Source of the DNA: Anaerolineales bacterium
Lineage (GTDB): Bacteria > Chloroflexota > Anaerolineae > Anaerolineales > UBA11579
Assembly: GCA_021463845.1 (NCBI GenBank)
Contig: JAJTXV010000004.1
Location: 1 to 64,000, forward strand
DNA: 64,000 bases
Direction: 5' to 3'
The notes under the pieces are model-generated. The model saw nothing but the letters and a program-made list of their open reading frames with translations. It was not told where the DNA came from and searched no databases. Position numbers and translations under genes: made by a program. The number at the start of each line of letters is the position of its first letter. Positions within the stretch are counted from its first letter, which is position 1. Shown here in pieces: positions 26,201-35,216 of the stretch.

Positions 26201-28636
26201 CTATTGTGCTGCGTAAAGCCGGCGATAGATGTCGTAGATCTCGTAGATGCTGCGCAGATGGTTGCGGGTCTCGGTGAACTGCACGATCTCAACGAACAGG
26301 TCCGGGTCGCCCTGAGCCTGACCTTGCCAGAACACAGCGTTACCCGGGCCGGCGTTGTATGCCGCCAGGGCAGCATAAATATCGCCATCAAAGGCATTCA
26401 GTTGGCGAGCCAGGTATTCCACCCCTAGGCGGATGCTGACGTTGGGCCGGTACAAGTCCTCACCACTGTAATTGGGTGGCCAGCCACTCAGGGTAGCCAT
26501 CTCTTGCCCGGTAATTGGGATGATCTGCAGTAAGCCACGCGCGCCAGCGGAAGAGGTTACGAAGCCTTCGTACAAACTCTCCTGGCGCATCATGCTGTAG
26601 ACGAACAGTGGATCAATACCGCGGCGAGCACTGTCTGTCTCGACCAAGTCTTGATAATACAGGCCAAAGCGGATGCGGTTGAAGTACACCGGTGCGTTCA
26701 TGGTGCCCGCGTCGGTCATGCCAGCCAGGTTGAGCACCTCGCGAGCCGCGAACACCGCGCTGCGGTACATGCCCAGCTCGACGAGATGGTTAGCCAGGCG
26801 GTATGAGTTGGCCGCATCCGTAGTGAGGTCAGCCCGCAAGCTCTCGAACTCATTGCGGGCCGCCTGGTAGCGGCCCAGGTGCCACAGCTCCGTGCCGCGC
26901 ACAAAGCGGGCATCTTGCCAGAGCGGGCCGGGCACGCTGAGGTCAGTATCCAGCGGCAGGCCAAACGTGCTGCGCAGCCAGGCCTCAGCCTGCTGGCGTT
27001 CCGTGTCAAGGTCTACCTCGCGGTGGAACTCTTGTGGCGGCTGAAACGGGTCAAAGCCATCCAGGATATCGCTGGCGCGCTCGCTGTAATAACCGGTCGG
27101 GTCGATGGTGGTGGTAGTACGCCAGGTGGTACGCGCTGCTTCGGTGTCACCCTGGGCATTCTGTGACTTCCCGATCCAGAAGTGGCTCTGGGATTGCTGC
27201 TCCAGACTAAGGGCGGCCTGGTTGGCCCGGGCGAACAGGCTTTGGGAGGCTACGTATTCAGTCAGGCGATAGCGCGAGATGCCCGCCATGAACAACGCGT
27301 CGTAGGCGTATTCAGAGGCCGGATACTCGTTGGCCACGCGGGGAAAGATCTCAGCGGCGCGGGTCAGGCGCCCTCCCACTTCGGCGATCAGGCCAGCCTG
27401 GTAGAGCACGCGGGCCGCATCAGGGTGCCCGGCATTGGTCACCAGGAAGCCTTCCAGGGTGGCGATGGCGGCATCAAAATCATCCAGATAGCGCCACTGG
27501 ATATCGGCTTTTTGAAGATAGCCATCCAGCCAGTACGTGCCCAGCGGGTGCTCGGTGAGCATGCCATCCAGCTCGCGAATGGCGGCTTCGTATTGGCCCG
27601 TATTGCGTAACGAAAGCGCGCGGAAGTAATGAGCCGTATCGCTGTGGTCTACCGGCGCCGTGCTGAGATAGCGGTCAAAAGCAGCGATCGCCACCAGATA
27701 TAGCTCGGTGGCGGTGCTGCCGCTACTACTGGTTGCAGCGTAATAGTCCACCAAGCCTCGCTGCAATTCATCCACTGCGACGCCGGCATTGACCAACTCC
27801 ACCAAAGCAGCATACGAGGAAAAGGCCAGCGGAAACTTGGTTACCGCATCCTGAAACAAGGCGTGCGCCTGCGCGCTGTCGCCCAGGGCCTGGTAGGCGC
27901 GGCCCATCAGCAGGTCCATCTCAGCCTTCAAATAGTCGTTGGCTGTGGTGGTGTAAACGTTCTGGAAGACCAGTATGGCAGCCTGATGGTCATTGCGGGT
28001 GGTGTGCAGCTTGCCGATCTTGACCTGCAGGGCCAGCGTATCGCCCAGGCGCGGTGCGAGCATGGCGGCGTTGTAAGCCGCCAAGGCGCCATCGGTGTCC
28101 GCAGCAGCCAGCAAGGCATCGCCACGCAGCTCGTGTACATAGGCATCCAGCACGCCGGGACGAGTGTCTACATACTGCTGGTAGGCCAGGGCCGCGGCGG
28201 CATGATTGTTCTGCAGGGTATGCATCTCCGCCAAGGCAAAAGAGGCCGCGGCGGCATATTCGCTGCCCGAGAATTGGCCGATCACGCCATTTAGCGCAGT
28301 AGCCGCTTCGGCGTAGCGGCCCAGTTTCACATAAGCACGGCCTACACCCAGCAGCGCGGGCGCCTGAAGATCCGGCTCATCGCTCTGGTATACGCGTTGA
28401 TACTCAGCCAATGCCCCTTCCCAATCGCCATAGAAGAACAGGCGGTCGGCAGACTGCACGCGGGCGCTATTGGTTGGGGTGGGTGCCGCGGTGGGTTGGG
28501 GAGTGACGGAAGTTGCCTGAGCGGCGCTGGGCAATGTAGATGTGGGCAGCGAAGGATCGAGCACACGCTGCATATTGCACGCCAGACTGCCCAAGGCCAG
28601 CGCCAGCACAGTGAAAAGAATGGCTCGCCGTGGCAT
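26201..28636 (-). CDS. lipoprotein lytic transglycosylase with TPR superhelix (Slt-like)
   Basis: 811 residues from the ATG at 28636. This start gives a lipoprotein signal (ALGSLAC, Cys at about 20) and TATAGT lies 6 nt before it. A Thr/Pro linker and a long TPR/solenoid region (about 60-640) precede a C-terminal SLT domain: MMRQESLYEGF holds the catalytic Glu, GARGLLQIIPITGQ and AYNAGPGNAV are the other family motifs. It would cut the MurNAc-GlcNAc bond with 1,6-anhydro formation outside the membrane. Divergent from radC. Confidence 0.92.
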   Translation of the reverse strand: MPRRAILFTVLALALGSLACNMQRVLDPSLPTSTLPSAAQATSVTPQPTAAPTPTNSARVQSADRLFFYGDWEGALAEYQRVYQSDEPDLQAPALLGVGRAYVKLGRYAEAATALNGVIGQFSGSEYAAAASFALAEMHTLQNNHAAAALAYQQYVDTRPGVLDAYVHELRGDALLAAADTDGALAAYNAAMLAPRLGDTLALQVKIGKLHTTRNDHQAAILVFQNVYTTTANDYLKAEMDLLMGRAYQALGDSAQAHALFQDAVTKFPLAFSSYAALVELVNAGVAVDELQRGLVDYYAATSSSGSTATELYLVAIAAFDRYLSTAPVDHSDTAHYFRALSLRNTGQYEAAIRELDGMLTEHPLGTYWLDGYLQKADIQWRYLDDFDAAIATLEGFLVTNAGHPDAARVLYQAGLIAEVGGRLTRAAEIFPRVANEYPASEYAYDALFMAGISRYRLTEYVASQSLFARANQAALSLEQQSQSHFWIGKSQNAQGDTEAARTTWRTTTTIDPTGYYSERASDILDGFDPFQPPQEFHREVDLDTERQQAEAWLRSTFGLPLDTDLSVPGPLWQDARFVRGTELWHLGRYQAARNEFESLRADLTTDAANSYRLANHLVELGMYRSAVFAAREVLNLAGMTDAGTMNAPVYFNRIRFGLYYQDLVETDSARRGIDPLFVYSMMRQESLYEGFVTSSAGARGLLQIIPITGQEMATLSGWPPNYSGEDLYRPNVSIRLGVEYLARQLNAFDGDIYAALAAYNAGPGNAVFWQGQAQGDPDLFVEIVQFTETRNHLRSIYEIYDIYRRLYAAQ

Positions 28637-28710
28637 GCAGGGACTATACCGTAAAACAATTTTGCCCACGCCAGCCTCATAAGTGGCTAATTTTTGATTA
28701 CACTACACTC

Positions 28711-29406
28711 ATGGGGGATGAAACCACCTACCGCATAGCTGACATTGCCATCAACGAACGCCCGCGCGAGCGGCTCAAACAGCATGGCGCAGCCTCGCTC
28801 AGCACGGCTGAGCTGCTGGCGGTGCTGCTGCGCACCGGCTTGCAGGGCGAGAACGCGGTAGCGCTAGCGCAGCGCCTGCTGCAGAGTTTCGGCGGGCTGG
28901 CCGGTTTGCACCGCACCGACTTTGCCGAGATGGAAAGCACCCATGGCCTGGGTGAAGCGAAAACTGCCACGATTAAAGCAGCCATCGAGCTGGGCCGCCG
29001 GCTGCACACGCAGGACCCTGAGCAGCGTGTGCGCATCAGCAGCCCGGCTGACGCGGCCGCGCTGGTGCAATACGAGATGAGCGCACTGGAGCAGGAGCAC
29101 TTGCGCACGATTCTGCTGACCACGCGCAACGAAGTCATCGAAATTGCGGAGATCTACCGCGGCTCGCTCAACAGCGCGCCGGTGAGGATTGCGGATGTGT
29201 TCAAACCAGCCATCCGCAAGAATGCGGCCGCGATCATCCTTGTGCATAACCACCCCAGCGGCGATCCCACACCCAGCCCGGATGACATCGCACTGACCAA
29301 AGCCATCCGCGAAGCGGGGCAGCTGCTTGGACTAGAAGTGCTGGATCACATCATTGTGGGTCAGGGCCGCTTTGTTTCGTTGAAAGAGAAACGGCTGGGA
29401 TTGTAG
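28711..29406 (+). CDS. radC: RadC-family JAB domain protein
   Basis: 231 residues from ATG 28711. The N-terminal UPF0758/HhH part (RPRERLKQHGAASLSTAELLAVLLRTG) precedes the JAMM metal site VHNHPSGDPTPSPDD. Despite the name, a DNA-repair role is unproven; JAMM proteins are often metallo-isopeptidases. TACACT ends 6 nt before the ATG and no ribosome-binding site is present. Confidence 0.92.
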   Translation: MGDETTYRIADIAINERPRERLKQHGAASLSTAELLAVLLRTGLQGENAVALAQRLLQSFGGLAGLHRTDFAEMESTHGLGEAKTATIKAAIELGRRLHTQDPEQRVRISSPADAAALVQYEMSALEQEHLRTILLTTRNEVIEIAEIYRGSLNSAPVRIADVFKPAIRKNAAAIILVHNHPSGDPTPSPDDIALTKAIREAGQLLGLEVLDHIIVGQGRFVSLKEKRLGL

Positions 29407-29409
29407 CAA

Positions 29410-29685
29410 CTAGTACTTGACGTCAAAACCAGCAAATTCATCGCTGGCTGGCAACCATTCGATCTCGCAATCCTTGACATCCGCTGCTGGCGGGCCGCTG
29501 CGCAGGGCAACGGCCAGTTGCTCCAGGTGAGCGCGGCTGCCCTCGGCCAGCACCTCAACATTGCCATTGAGCAAGTTGCGCACCCAGCCGGTCAGGCCCA
29601 GGCTGCGGGCTTGCTGCCACACAAAGTAGCGGAAGCCCACACCCTGTACGCCACCGCGCACGATGGCTGTCATGCGTTCGTTCAT
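29410..29685 (-). CDS. acyP: acylphosphatase
   Basis: 91 residues from ATG 29685, which overlaps the stop of the protease gene (ATGA). GGVQGVGFRYFVWQQA carries the phosphate-binding loop and catalytic Arg; GWVRNLLNGNVEV carries the catalytic Asn. It hydrolyses acyl phosphates. Confidence 0.93.
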   Translation of the reverse strand: MNERMTAIVRGGVQGVGFRYFVWQQARSLGLTGWVRNLLNGNVEVLAEGSRAHLEQLAVALRSGPPAADVKDCEIEWLPASDEFAGFDVKY

Positions 29686-30878
29686 CCCTGCCTCCCACTG
29701 CGCGCCGCCAGCTGGCTGAGTAGCCACAAAACCGTCGCCACGCCAGCAGCGGAAGCGATTGTGCCCCATGGCACCTGGGCTAGCGGGTCAGGCTGCTCAA
29801 ACGTGGCCGCACGCCAGTCCAACTCCAGTTGCAACAGGTCGACCCCAAAAGCCGCTTGTGGGGCATTGATGCAGTCGCCACTGCGCGCATACGCTTCCAC
29901 CAGGATAGCAAAACCGGTTGGATTAAAGCGCTGCACCAGATACCGAACCAGAGAGCCGGACTGTATGGATGCAAGCTGGGCCAGCCCAGGTTCCTGCGGC
30001 AATTGACCACAGAGTGAATACAGCGCAGGTAACGCACCTGCCTGCGCCGCGGCATTCAGTAAGGCCAGCTGCTGCGGCTCAGGCTCACCTTCGGCGAGGA
30101 CAGCAACGCCTTCGCTTAACCAGGCTGGCAAGTTGGCAAAGCCCACCGCCCCCAACCCATCATAGAGCGTGAGATGAGCCACCTCGTGTGGAACGCTGCG
30201 CAAAGCCGCCGGCGGCGCATCAGGTTCCAAAGCGAACAAAAGCACCCCGGCGCCGGGTTGCGTATGCCCGGCAACCCACGGGTAGCCAGCCAGATCGGCG
30301 GCGCGCTCCAGGTCGGCCAGATTGGCATATACGCGCAGCGTGACCGGGTGTGGCTGAGGCAGCGGCAACACTGCCTGCACACGGGCCACGCCTTCGGCCG
30401 CAGCGGTCAGTACAGCCGCGGCCAGCTCTGGCCCGCCGCTGTGCCAATACAGAGTGAAGCGGCCAAATTCGGCTTCCTGCCAGTCAAAACGATTATCTTC
30501 GTAATAGAGGCTATAGCGCGGGCTCTCAAAGAACTCGCCGTGATCTGAAGCAATACGGAACCAATAACGAATGGCAGTAAAAGCTTTGGGCTGGTTGCTA
30601 TCATTCAATAGCACGGTGACATCAAGCCGGCCGCGGCTTACATCCCCCTCGTAGACCCAAATGCGTTCGCTTTCACCGACCTGGTAAAAGACATAGCCAT
30701 CCAGAATGACCGCGCTGCTATTGAACTCAGCTGCAAAATTGAAGCTGTCGCCAAACTGATACTCAGCCCTTTGAGCAGTGAACTCCACCACTTCTTGCGC
30801 GCTGGCCCGGCTTGCAAGGGCGAGCGCGGCAAAGCAAACAAGGGCAGCAAGCGCGCCGAAACGACCCAGATTGCGCAT
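29682..30878 (-). CDS. secreted MA-clan (gluzincin) metallopeptidase-like protein
   Basis: 398 residues. Signal peptide 1-27 (cleavage after ASA). An Ig-like N-terminal region is followed by HEVAH (zinc ligands and catalytic Glu, about residue 233) and LPAWLSEGVAVLAEGE, which supplies the third ligand, the pattern of peptidase_MA-like proteins. A C-terminal membrane helix (about 375-392) anchors it outside the cell. TATAAT ends 8 nt before the ATG. It forms an operon with acylphosphatase. Substrate unknown. Confidence 0.82.
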   Translation of the reverse strand: MRNLGRFGALAALVCFAALALASRASAQEVVEFTAQRAEYQFGDSFNFAAEFNSSAVILDGYVFYQVGESERIWVYEGDVSRGRLDVTVLLNDSNQPKAFTAIRYWFRIASDHGEFFESPRYSLYYEDNRFDWQEAEFGRFTLYWHSGGPELAAAVLTAAAEGVARVQAVLPLPQPHPVTLRVYANLADLERAADLAGYPWVAGHTQPGAGVLLFALEPDAPPAALRSVPHEVAHLTLYDGLGAVGFANLPAWLSEGVAVLAEGEPEPQQLALLNAAAQAGALPALYSLCGQLPQEPGLAQLASIQSGSLVRYLVQRFNPTGFAILVEAYARSGDCINAPQAAFGVDLLQLELDWRAATFEQPDPLAQVPWGTIASAAGVATVLWLLSQLAARSGRQG

Positions 30879-30915
30879 TAGGATGAATTATAGGCCGCCA
30901 CCGGCGGCGGGGATG

Positions 30916-31938
30916 CTATTCCTGATCGGGGTCTTCGTCGTCAGCCGCGTCGGGGTTGGCAAAATCTTCCAGATCCTCTGGCGAGAAATCCAGCAAGCTG
31001 AGCTCATCCATCTCATTGGTGAAGGCCAGGTTTTCAATGGCGCTTTCCAGCAGATCGATCTCGTCTTCATCCTCAGCGCGCTCGATCATTTCCTCAAGTG
31101 CGTCGGCGATGCCATTGCCGCCAATTTGCGATAGCGCCCAGGCAGCCGCAAGACGCACTTCGCTTTCTTCATCCTGCAGCAGATCGAACAGGCCGGGGCG
31201 CGCGTCGCTGAGTTCCAGCTCGCCAGCGGCTTTGGCCGCTTCGCGGCTGATCTCCATATTGGGGTCGGCCAGGCTTTGCATTACCTGCGGCCCCCAGCGC
31301 TCGTCGGCCGAGCGGCCCATCGCAAACAGGGCGCTGCTGACCCACTCCTCCTCGCCGCCGTCGAAAGCATTCTCGATCAGCTCGGCCACTTCGTGGCGGC
31401 TGGAGAAACCCATGGATTCCAAAGCGCGGCGTTGGATGAGCGGGTCCTCGTCGCCATGCAGCACTTCCAACAGAGCCGCCTCGGCCTCTTGCTGGGCCGC
31501 GGCAGAGACCTCGCCCACTTCGCCTAAGTACACGAAGCGGCCCAGGCCAGCGGCGGCCTGGGCACGCACGTCCATATCCTTGTCGGTCTGCAGGATCTGC
31601 ACAAGTTGGCCGATGAGCTCCGGCTGCTCAGTGGCCCACAGGCCGCGGATGGCAACCACGCGCACACGCGCATCCTCATCCGTGAGCGCCATCTCATTGA
31701 CGGAGTCGAAATCCATCACGGTGTTGCTCTCAGCCAGCATCTCGAGGTCTTCGAGCACAGCCAGGCGGCGGGTGCCGGAGAGCTGCTGCCAAATATGCTG
31801 CAAGGCAGTCAGGTCGGCAGACTCGAGGGCCGACAGGCGGTAGAGATAGCGCGGCGCCAGCGGCGTTTTCTCGTCTTGCAGTGCGGCAAGCACGTCGCTA
31901 AAGCTCAGTTGGTCTTCAGAATGGTTGTCGTTTTCCAT
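30916..31938 (-). CDS. HEAT-repeat protein
   Basis: 340 residues, very acidic. At least five HEAT-like repeats (RVRVVAIRGLWATEQPELI, DVRAQAAAGLGRF, LIQRRALESMGF, EISREAAKAAGEL, EVRLAAAWALSQIG) form a solenoid at about 60-270. The last 40 residues are Asp/Glu-rich and probably disordered. No signal peptide. It begins at the base after the rseP stop codon (TAA-ATG), so the two are coupled. HEAT proteins are scaffolds; partner unknown. Confidence 0.82.
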   Translation of the reverse strand: MENDNHSEDQLSFSDVLAALQDEKTPLAPRYLYRLSALESADLTALQHIWQQLSGTRRLAVLEDLEMLAESNTVMDFDSVNEMALTDEDARVRVVAIRGLWATEQPELIGQLVQILQTDKDMDVRAQAAAGLGRFVYLGEVGEVSAAAQQEAEAALLEVLHGDEDPLIQRRALESMGFSSRHEVAELIENAFDGGEEEWVSSALFAMGRSADERWGPQVMQSLADPNMEISREAAKAAGELELSDARPGLFDLLQDEESEVRLAAAWALSQIGGNGIADALEEMIERAEDEDEIDLLESAIENLAFTNEMDELSLLDFSPEDLEDFANPDAADDEDPDQE

Positions 31939-33006
31939 TTAGGGTATTACGAGGGGGTTGAGGAAGTCTTGCAGGTTGATGTACACCATTGCCATCAGCA
32001 GGAAGGCAATACCAACCAGATTGACGGCGTTCTGATATGCGATCGGTATGCGCTTGCCGAAGAACAGCTCAGGCAGGGTGAAGAGGATGCGGCCACCGTC
32101 CAGCGCGGGCACGGGCAGCAGGTTGAGCAAGCCCAGCGAAACTGAAATGGAGGCGAAGAACGAGAGGGTATTCACACCCGAAGGCAAGGGGCTATCGGGC
32201 GCAGCATCTGCCTCGCGCACTTCAGTGTAGATATCGTACATACCCTTGTAGCCCACCAAGCGGCCCTGGCTTCCGTCAATCTCGCCGCTGGCAATGCGCA
32301 TGGGTAGCGTGAGCAAGGTCTCGGCCTGGTCATAAATGGCCAGCGCTCCCTGGCTCAGCGCCTCACCAACGCCAATCGGCGTACTGGGATGGCCCATGGA
32401 GATGCCAATCGCGCCATCTGCCGGGGCGGGGTCACGTGGCACTAACAGCGCGCGGTCATGCTGGCCATTGCGCTGATACTCGATCAGCACTTCTTTGCCA
32501 AGATTATCGTAGATGACGTTGCGCAGATCTTCGCTGCTGTTGACAGGCTGGCCGTTGATATGCGTGATGGTGTCGCCCACCTGTAAGCCCGCCTGCTGAG
32601 CGGGAGAATCCTCCGAGACGCTCATCACCTGCACCACGCTGAGGTCTGGGCGGCCAAGCTGGACGAAGATAATGGCGTACAGCACCAGGGCGGCCAACAG
32701 GTTCATGGCTGGGCCGGCCACAAAAATAAAGATACGCTTCCACGGCGCGGCGGCAGAAAAACCGCCCGGCACGTCCGGGTCATTCTCGCCGGCAGGCAAG
32801 GCAAACCCGCCCAGCGGAATGGCGTTCAGCGTAAATTCAGTTTCCTGGATCTTGAACAGCCGCACGATGCGCGGCGGAAAACCAATACCAAATTCCTGCA
32901 CCTTGATGCCGAATAGCTTAGCGGCCAGATAATGACCAAGCTCGTGCACCACGATCAGCGCAGCAATCGCGATCACAAATTGAAGTACAGCCAGAAGAGC
33001 GCTCAT
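31939..33006 (-). CDS. rseP: site-2 metalloprotease RseP-like
   Basis: 355 residues from the ATG at 33006, preceded by TATAAT 6 nt upstream. HELGHYLAAKLFG in helix 1 holds the zinc site, a PDZ domain spans about 115-195 (GLQVGDTITHINGQPV), and NLLPVPALDGG near the C-terminus supplies the third ligand. The family cuts membrane-embedded anti-sigma factors and signal peptides; the anti-sigma candidate in this window has no membrane helix, so the substrate is not evident. Confidence 0.93.
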   Translation of the reverse strand: MSALLAVLQFVIAIAALIVVHELGHYLAAKLFGIKVQEFGIGFPPRIVRLFKIQETEFTLNAIPLGGFALPAGENDPDVPGGFSAAAPWKRIFIFVAGPAMNLLAALVLYAIIFVQLGRPDLSVVQVMSVSEDSPAQQAGLQVGDTITHINGQPVNSSEDLRNVIYDNLGKEVLIEYQRNGQHDRALLVPRDPAPADGAIGISMGHPSTPIGVGEALSQGALAIYDQAETLLTLPMRIASGEIDGSQGRLVGYKGMYDIYTEVREADAAPDSPLPSGVNTLSFFASISVSLGLLNLLPVPALDGGRILFTLPELFFGKRIPIAYQNAVNLVGIAFLLMAMVYINLQDFLNPLVIP

Positions 33007-33074
33007 GAAATGATTATATCCACTGCCAGAAACAAGTCCGCGCACTGGCTAATAGCCAGATGAGGCTGGCCAGA

Positions 33075-34058
33075 TCAGGCTGGCAGCAAACGGGCTGGGC
33101 CGCCAGGGGCGGCCTGCAGCACGCGCTGCACGCCGGCGATCTTGCCCAACCGCACCGCCACCTCACCGGCATCGGCCGCAGCACTGAGCACGTGCACGTT
33201 TGGCCCAGCATCCAGCGTGTAGCCGGCCTGCAAGCCCTCGGCGCGCCAGGCGGCCACCGCATGGATGACTGCCAGGCTGGCAGGCTGCCAATACAGCAGC
33301 GGTGGGCTGGAGGTCATCATCACAGCGTGCATCAAGTGATTATCCAACTCCATCACGGCTGCCAAGGCGGGCAGATCGCGCTGTAGAATGGCTTGGCGCG
33401 CCTGTGCCAAGCGCTGCTCGACGCCGTGCAGGCGGGCGGCCTGCAACGGGCTGGTATCCGCTAACGGGTGGCCGGCGGTGGAACCGACTGCTTTGTGCTC
33501 CTCGCTAATGACGGCGATGCTGTCTACCAGGTCCCAATGCTCTGGCCCGGTCACTGAAACCGCGTAGCTTTCTTCATCCGTGTCGGCGGCGCGCCATTCC
33601 ACGAAGCCGGCCGGCACCGAACGGCTGGCCGAGCCGGAACCACGGCGAGACAGGCGCGAAAGCGCCGGCTCGTCAAGCGCCAGGCCGGCGGCGGCGCTGG
33701 CAGCCAGCGCCAGGGCGGCGAAAGCCGACGAGGAGGAGGCGATGCCGGATCCGCTGGGAAAGTTGTTGCTGCTGGTCACCTGGGCAAATTCTGATATGCC
33801 CGCCATGGCGCGCACCAGATCCAGCATGGCCGAGACACGCGCCACCTGGGCCGGCGCGGCCGGCGCACCGTTGAGATCGAGCCCATCGGCGGCCAGCTGG
33901 CCATCAAAGCGCACTGTTGTGCGCGTTTCCAGCGCGGCCAGGTTCATAGAGATGGAACTATTGGAGGGCAGGCGCAATGCCTGATCACGGTTGCCCCAAT
34001 ACTTGATGAAGGCGATGTTTGGGTGGGCTAGTGCGGTGGCAGCTTTAAGGCTCGACAT
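33075..34058 (-). CDS. mvaD: diphosphomevalonate decarboxylase
   Basis: 327 residues from ATG 34058. GHMP-kinase fold: HPNIAFIKYWGNRD, LPSNSSISMNL, NFPSGSGIASSSSAFAALA (ATP loop), SRRGSGSASRS and MTSSPPLLYW. It makes isopentenyl diphosphate in the mevalonate pathway, unusual among bacteria but known in several Chloroflexota. Divergent from the metal module. Confidence 0.92.
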   Translation of the reverse strand: MSSLKAATALAHPNIAFIKYWGNRDQALRLPSNSSISMNLAALETRTTVRFDGQLAADGLDLNGAPAAPAQVARVSAMLDLVRAMAGISEFAQVTSSNNFPSGSGIASSSSAFAALALAASAAAGLALDEPALSRLSRRGSGSASRSVPAGFVEWRAADTDEESYAVSVTGPEHWDLVDSIAVISEEHKAVGSTAGHPLADTSPLQAARLHGVEQRLAQARQAILQRDLPALAAVMELDNHLMHAVMMTSSPPLLYWQPASLAVIHAVAAWRAEGLQAGYTLDAGPNVHVLSAAADAGEVAVRLGKIAGVQRVLQAAPGGPARLLPA

Positions 34059-34103
34059 AACTCTTGGATAGTCCAGTTTATCACTAGTGCATTTTCCAGC
34101 ACC

Positions 34104-34152
34104 TTGACAAGCCATTATATTGTTACTAAACTATTATTTAGCTTGACCTAAA
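34104..34152 (+). promoter_or_regulatory. promoter and DtxR/MntR-like operator of the metal module
   Basis: TTGACA (34104-34109), 17-nt spacer, TAAACT (34127-34132). TTTAGCTTGACCTAAA (34137-34152) is an imperfect palindrome covering the predicted start, similar to sites of DtxR/IdeR/MntR metal-sensing repressors. AAGGAAG and the ATG follow. Confidence 0.6.
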
Positions 34153-34173
34153 TATCGGAAAGGAAGACATTTT

Positions 34174-35205
34174 ATGAAAAAATTAAGCCGGCGCGATTTC
34201 CTGAAACTTAGCGTCATCGGGCTTACAGGGGCAAGCAGTATTGCCGCCTTTTCAAAACCAGGGAGCGGAGCCGCTCAGCCGCCTCTCCCCCCAATGGATG
34301 GCATGCACCATGGCGATAGCGGGGTGATCCCGGGAACCGGGGATGTGAACCATGAAAAGAATGGATTCAACCCTGGCGACATTCTGACAGATTTTGATTA
34401 CGGCAAAGTCTCAAGACTGCCTGACGGCAGAACCTTGCGCGAATATGAGATTACCGTTATCAACAAGACTATTGAAGTGGTCCCCAACATTGAATATGCA
34501 GCCTGGACCTACAACGGGCGCATTCCTGGGCCCACCATTCGCTGCACAGAAGGTGATCTCATCCGCATCACTCTCATTAACGGGAGTGATCATCCCCATA
34601 GCATGCACTTCCACGGCTTCCATCCGGGCGTTATGGATGGCGTTCCGGGTACTGGCCCAGGTGGATACATCAAGCCGGGTGACAGCTTCACTTATGAATT
34701 TGATGCAGAACCCTTTGGTCTGCATTTGTACCACTGCCACGTGTTCCCCCTGGCGCGCCACATTGCAAAAGGCCTTTATGGCACATTCATTGTGGACCCG
34801 AAGGGAGGCCGTCCGCCCGTTGACCGCGAAATGGTAATGGTGATGAGCGGCTTTGACATCGATTTTGACGATGCTAATGACTTGTATGCAGTCAACGCGA
34901 TCCCCTTCTACTATCAGAACCACCCAATCAAGATCAAGGTTGGCGAAAGGATTCGCATCTATCTAGTCAACATCCTTGAATATGACTTGCTGAACTCTTT
35001 CCACCTGCATGCAAGTTTCTTTGATTACTACCCCACCGGCACCAGCCTGACCCCTTCTGAGTTCACCGACACGATCATTCAGGGTCAAGCCCAGCGTGGA
35101 ATCTTGGAGTTCTCGTACAAGTATCCGGGCATGTACATGTTTCACGCACACGTCACAGAATTTGCCGAGCTGGGCTGGAACGGCATGTTCGAAGTATCGG
35201 AGTAA
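34174..35205 (+). CDS. two-domain multicopper oxidase, Tat-exported
   Basis: 343 residues. Tat signal SRRDFLKLSV. Domain 1 (about 85-215) has HSMHFHGFHPG and HLYHCHVFPLARHIAKGLYG, giving type-1 (Cys, two His) and trinuclear ligands. Domain 2 (about 225-343) has FHLHASFF and MFHAHVTEFAELGWNGM: HAH instead of HCH, so no type-1 copper there. That is the domain-1-only layout (type C two-domain oxidase) rather than the bacterial small-laccase layout. It also resembles copper nitrite reductases, but HAH at the second site fits oxidase chemistry. First gene of a three-gene unit; RBS AAGGAAG. Confidence 0.88.
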   Translation: MKKLSRRDFLKLSVIGLTGASSIAAFSKPGSGAAQPPLPPMDGMHHGDSGVIPGTGDVNHEKNGFNPGDILTDFDYGKVSRLPDGRTLREYEITVINKTIEVVPNIEYAAWTYNGRIPGPTIRCTEGDLIRITLINGSDHPHSMHFHGFHPGVMDGVPGTGPGGYIKPGDSFTYEFDAEPFGLHLYHCHVFPLARHIAKGLYGTFIVDPKGGRPPVDREMVMVMSGFDIDFDDANDLYAVNAIPFYYQNHPIKIKVGERIRIYLVNILEYDLLNSFHLHASFFDYYPTGTSLTPSEFTDTIIQGQAQRGILEFSYKYPGMYMFHAHVTEFAELGWNGMFEVSE

Positions 35206-35216
35206 GCGAGGGCACT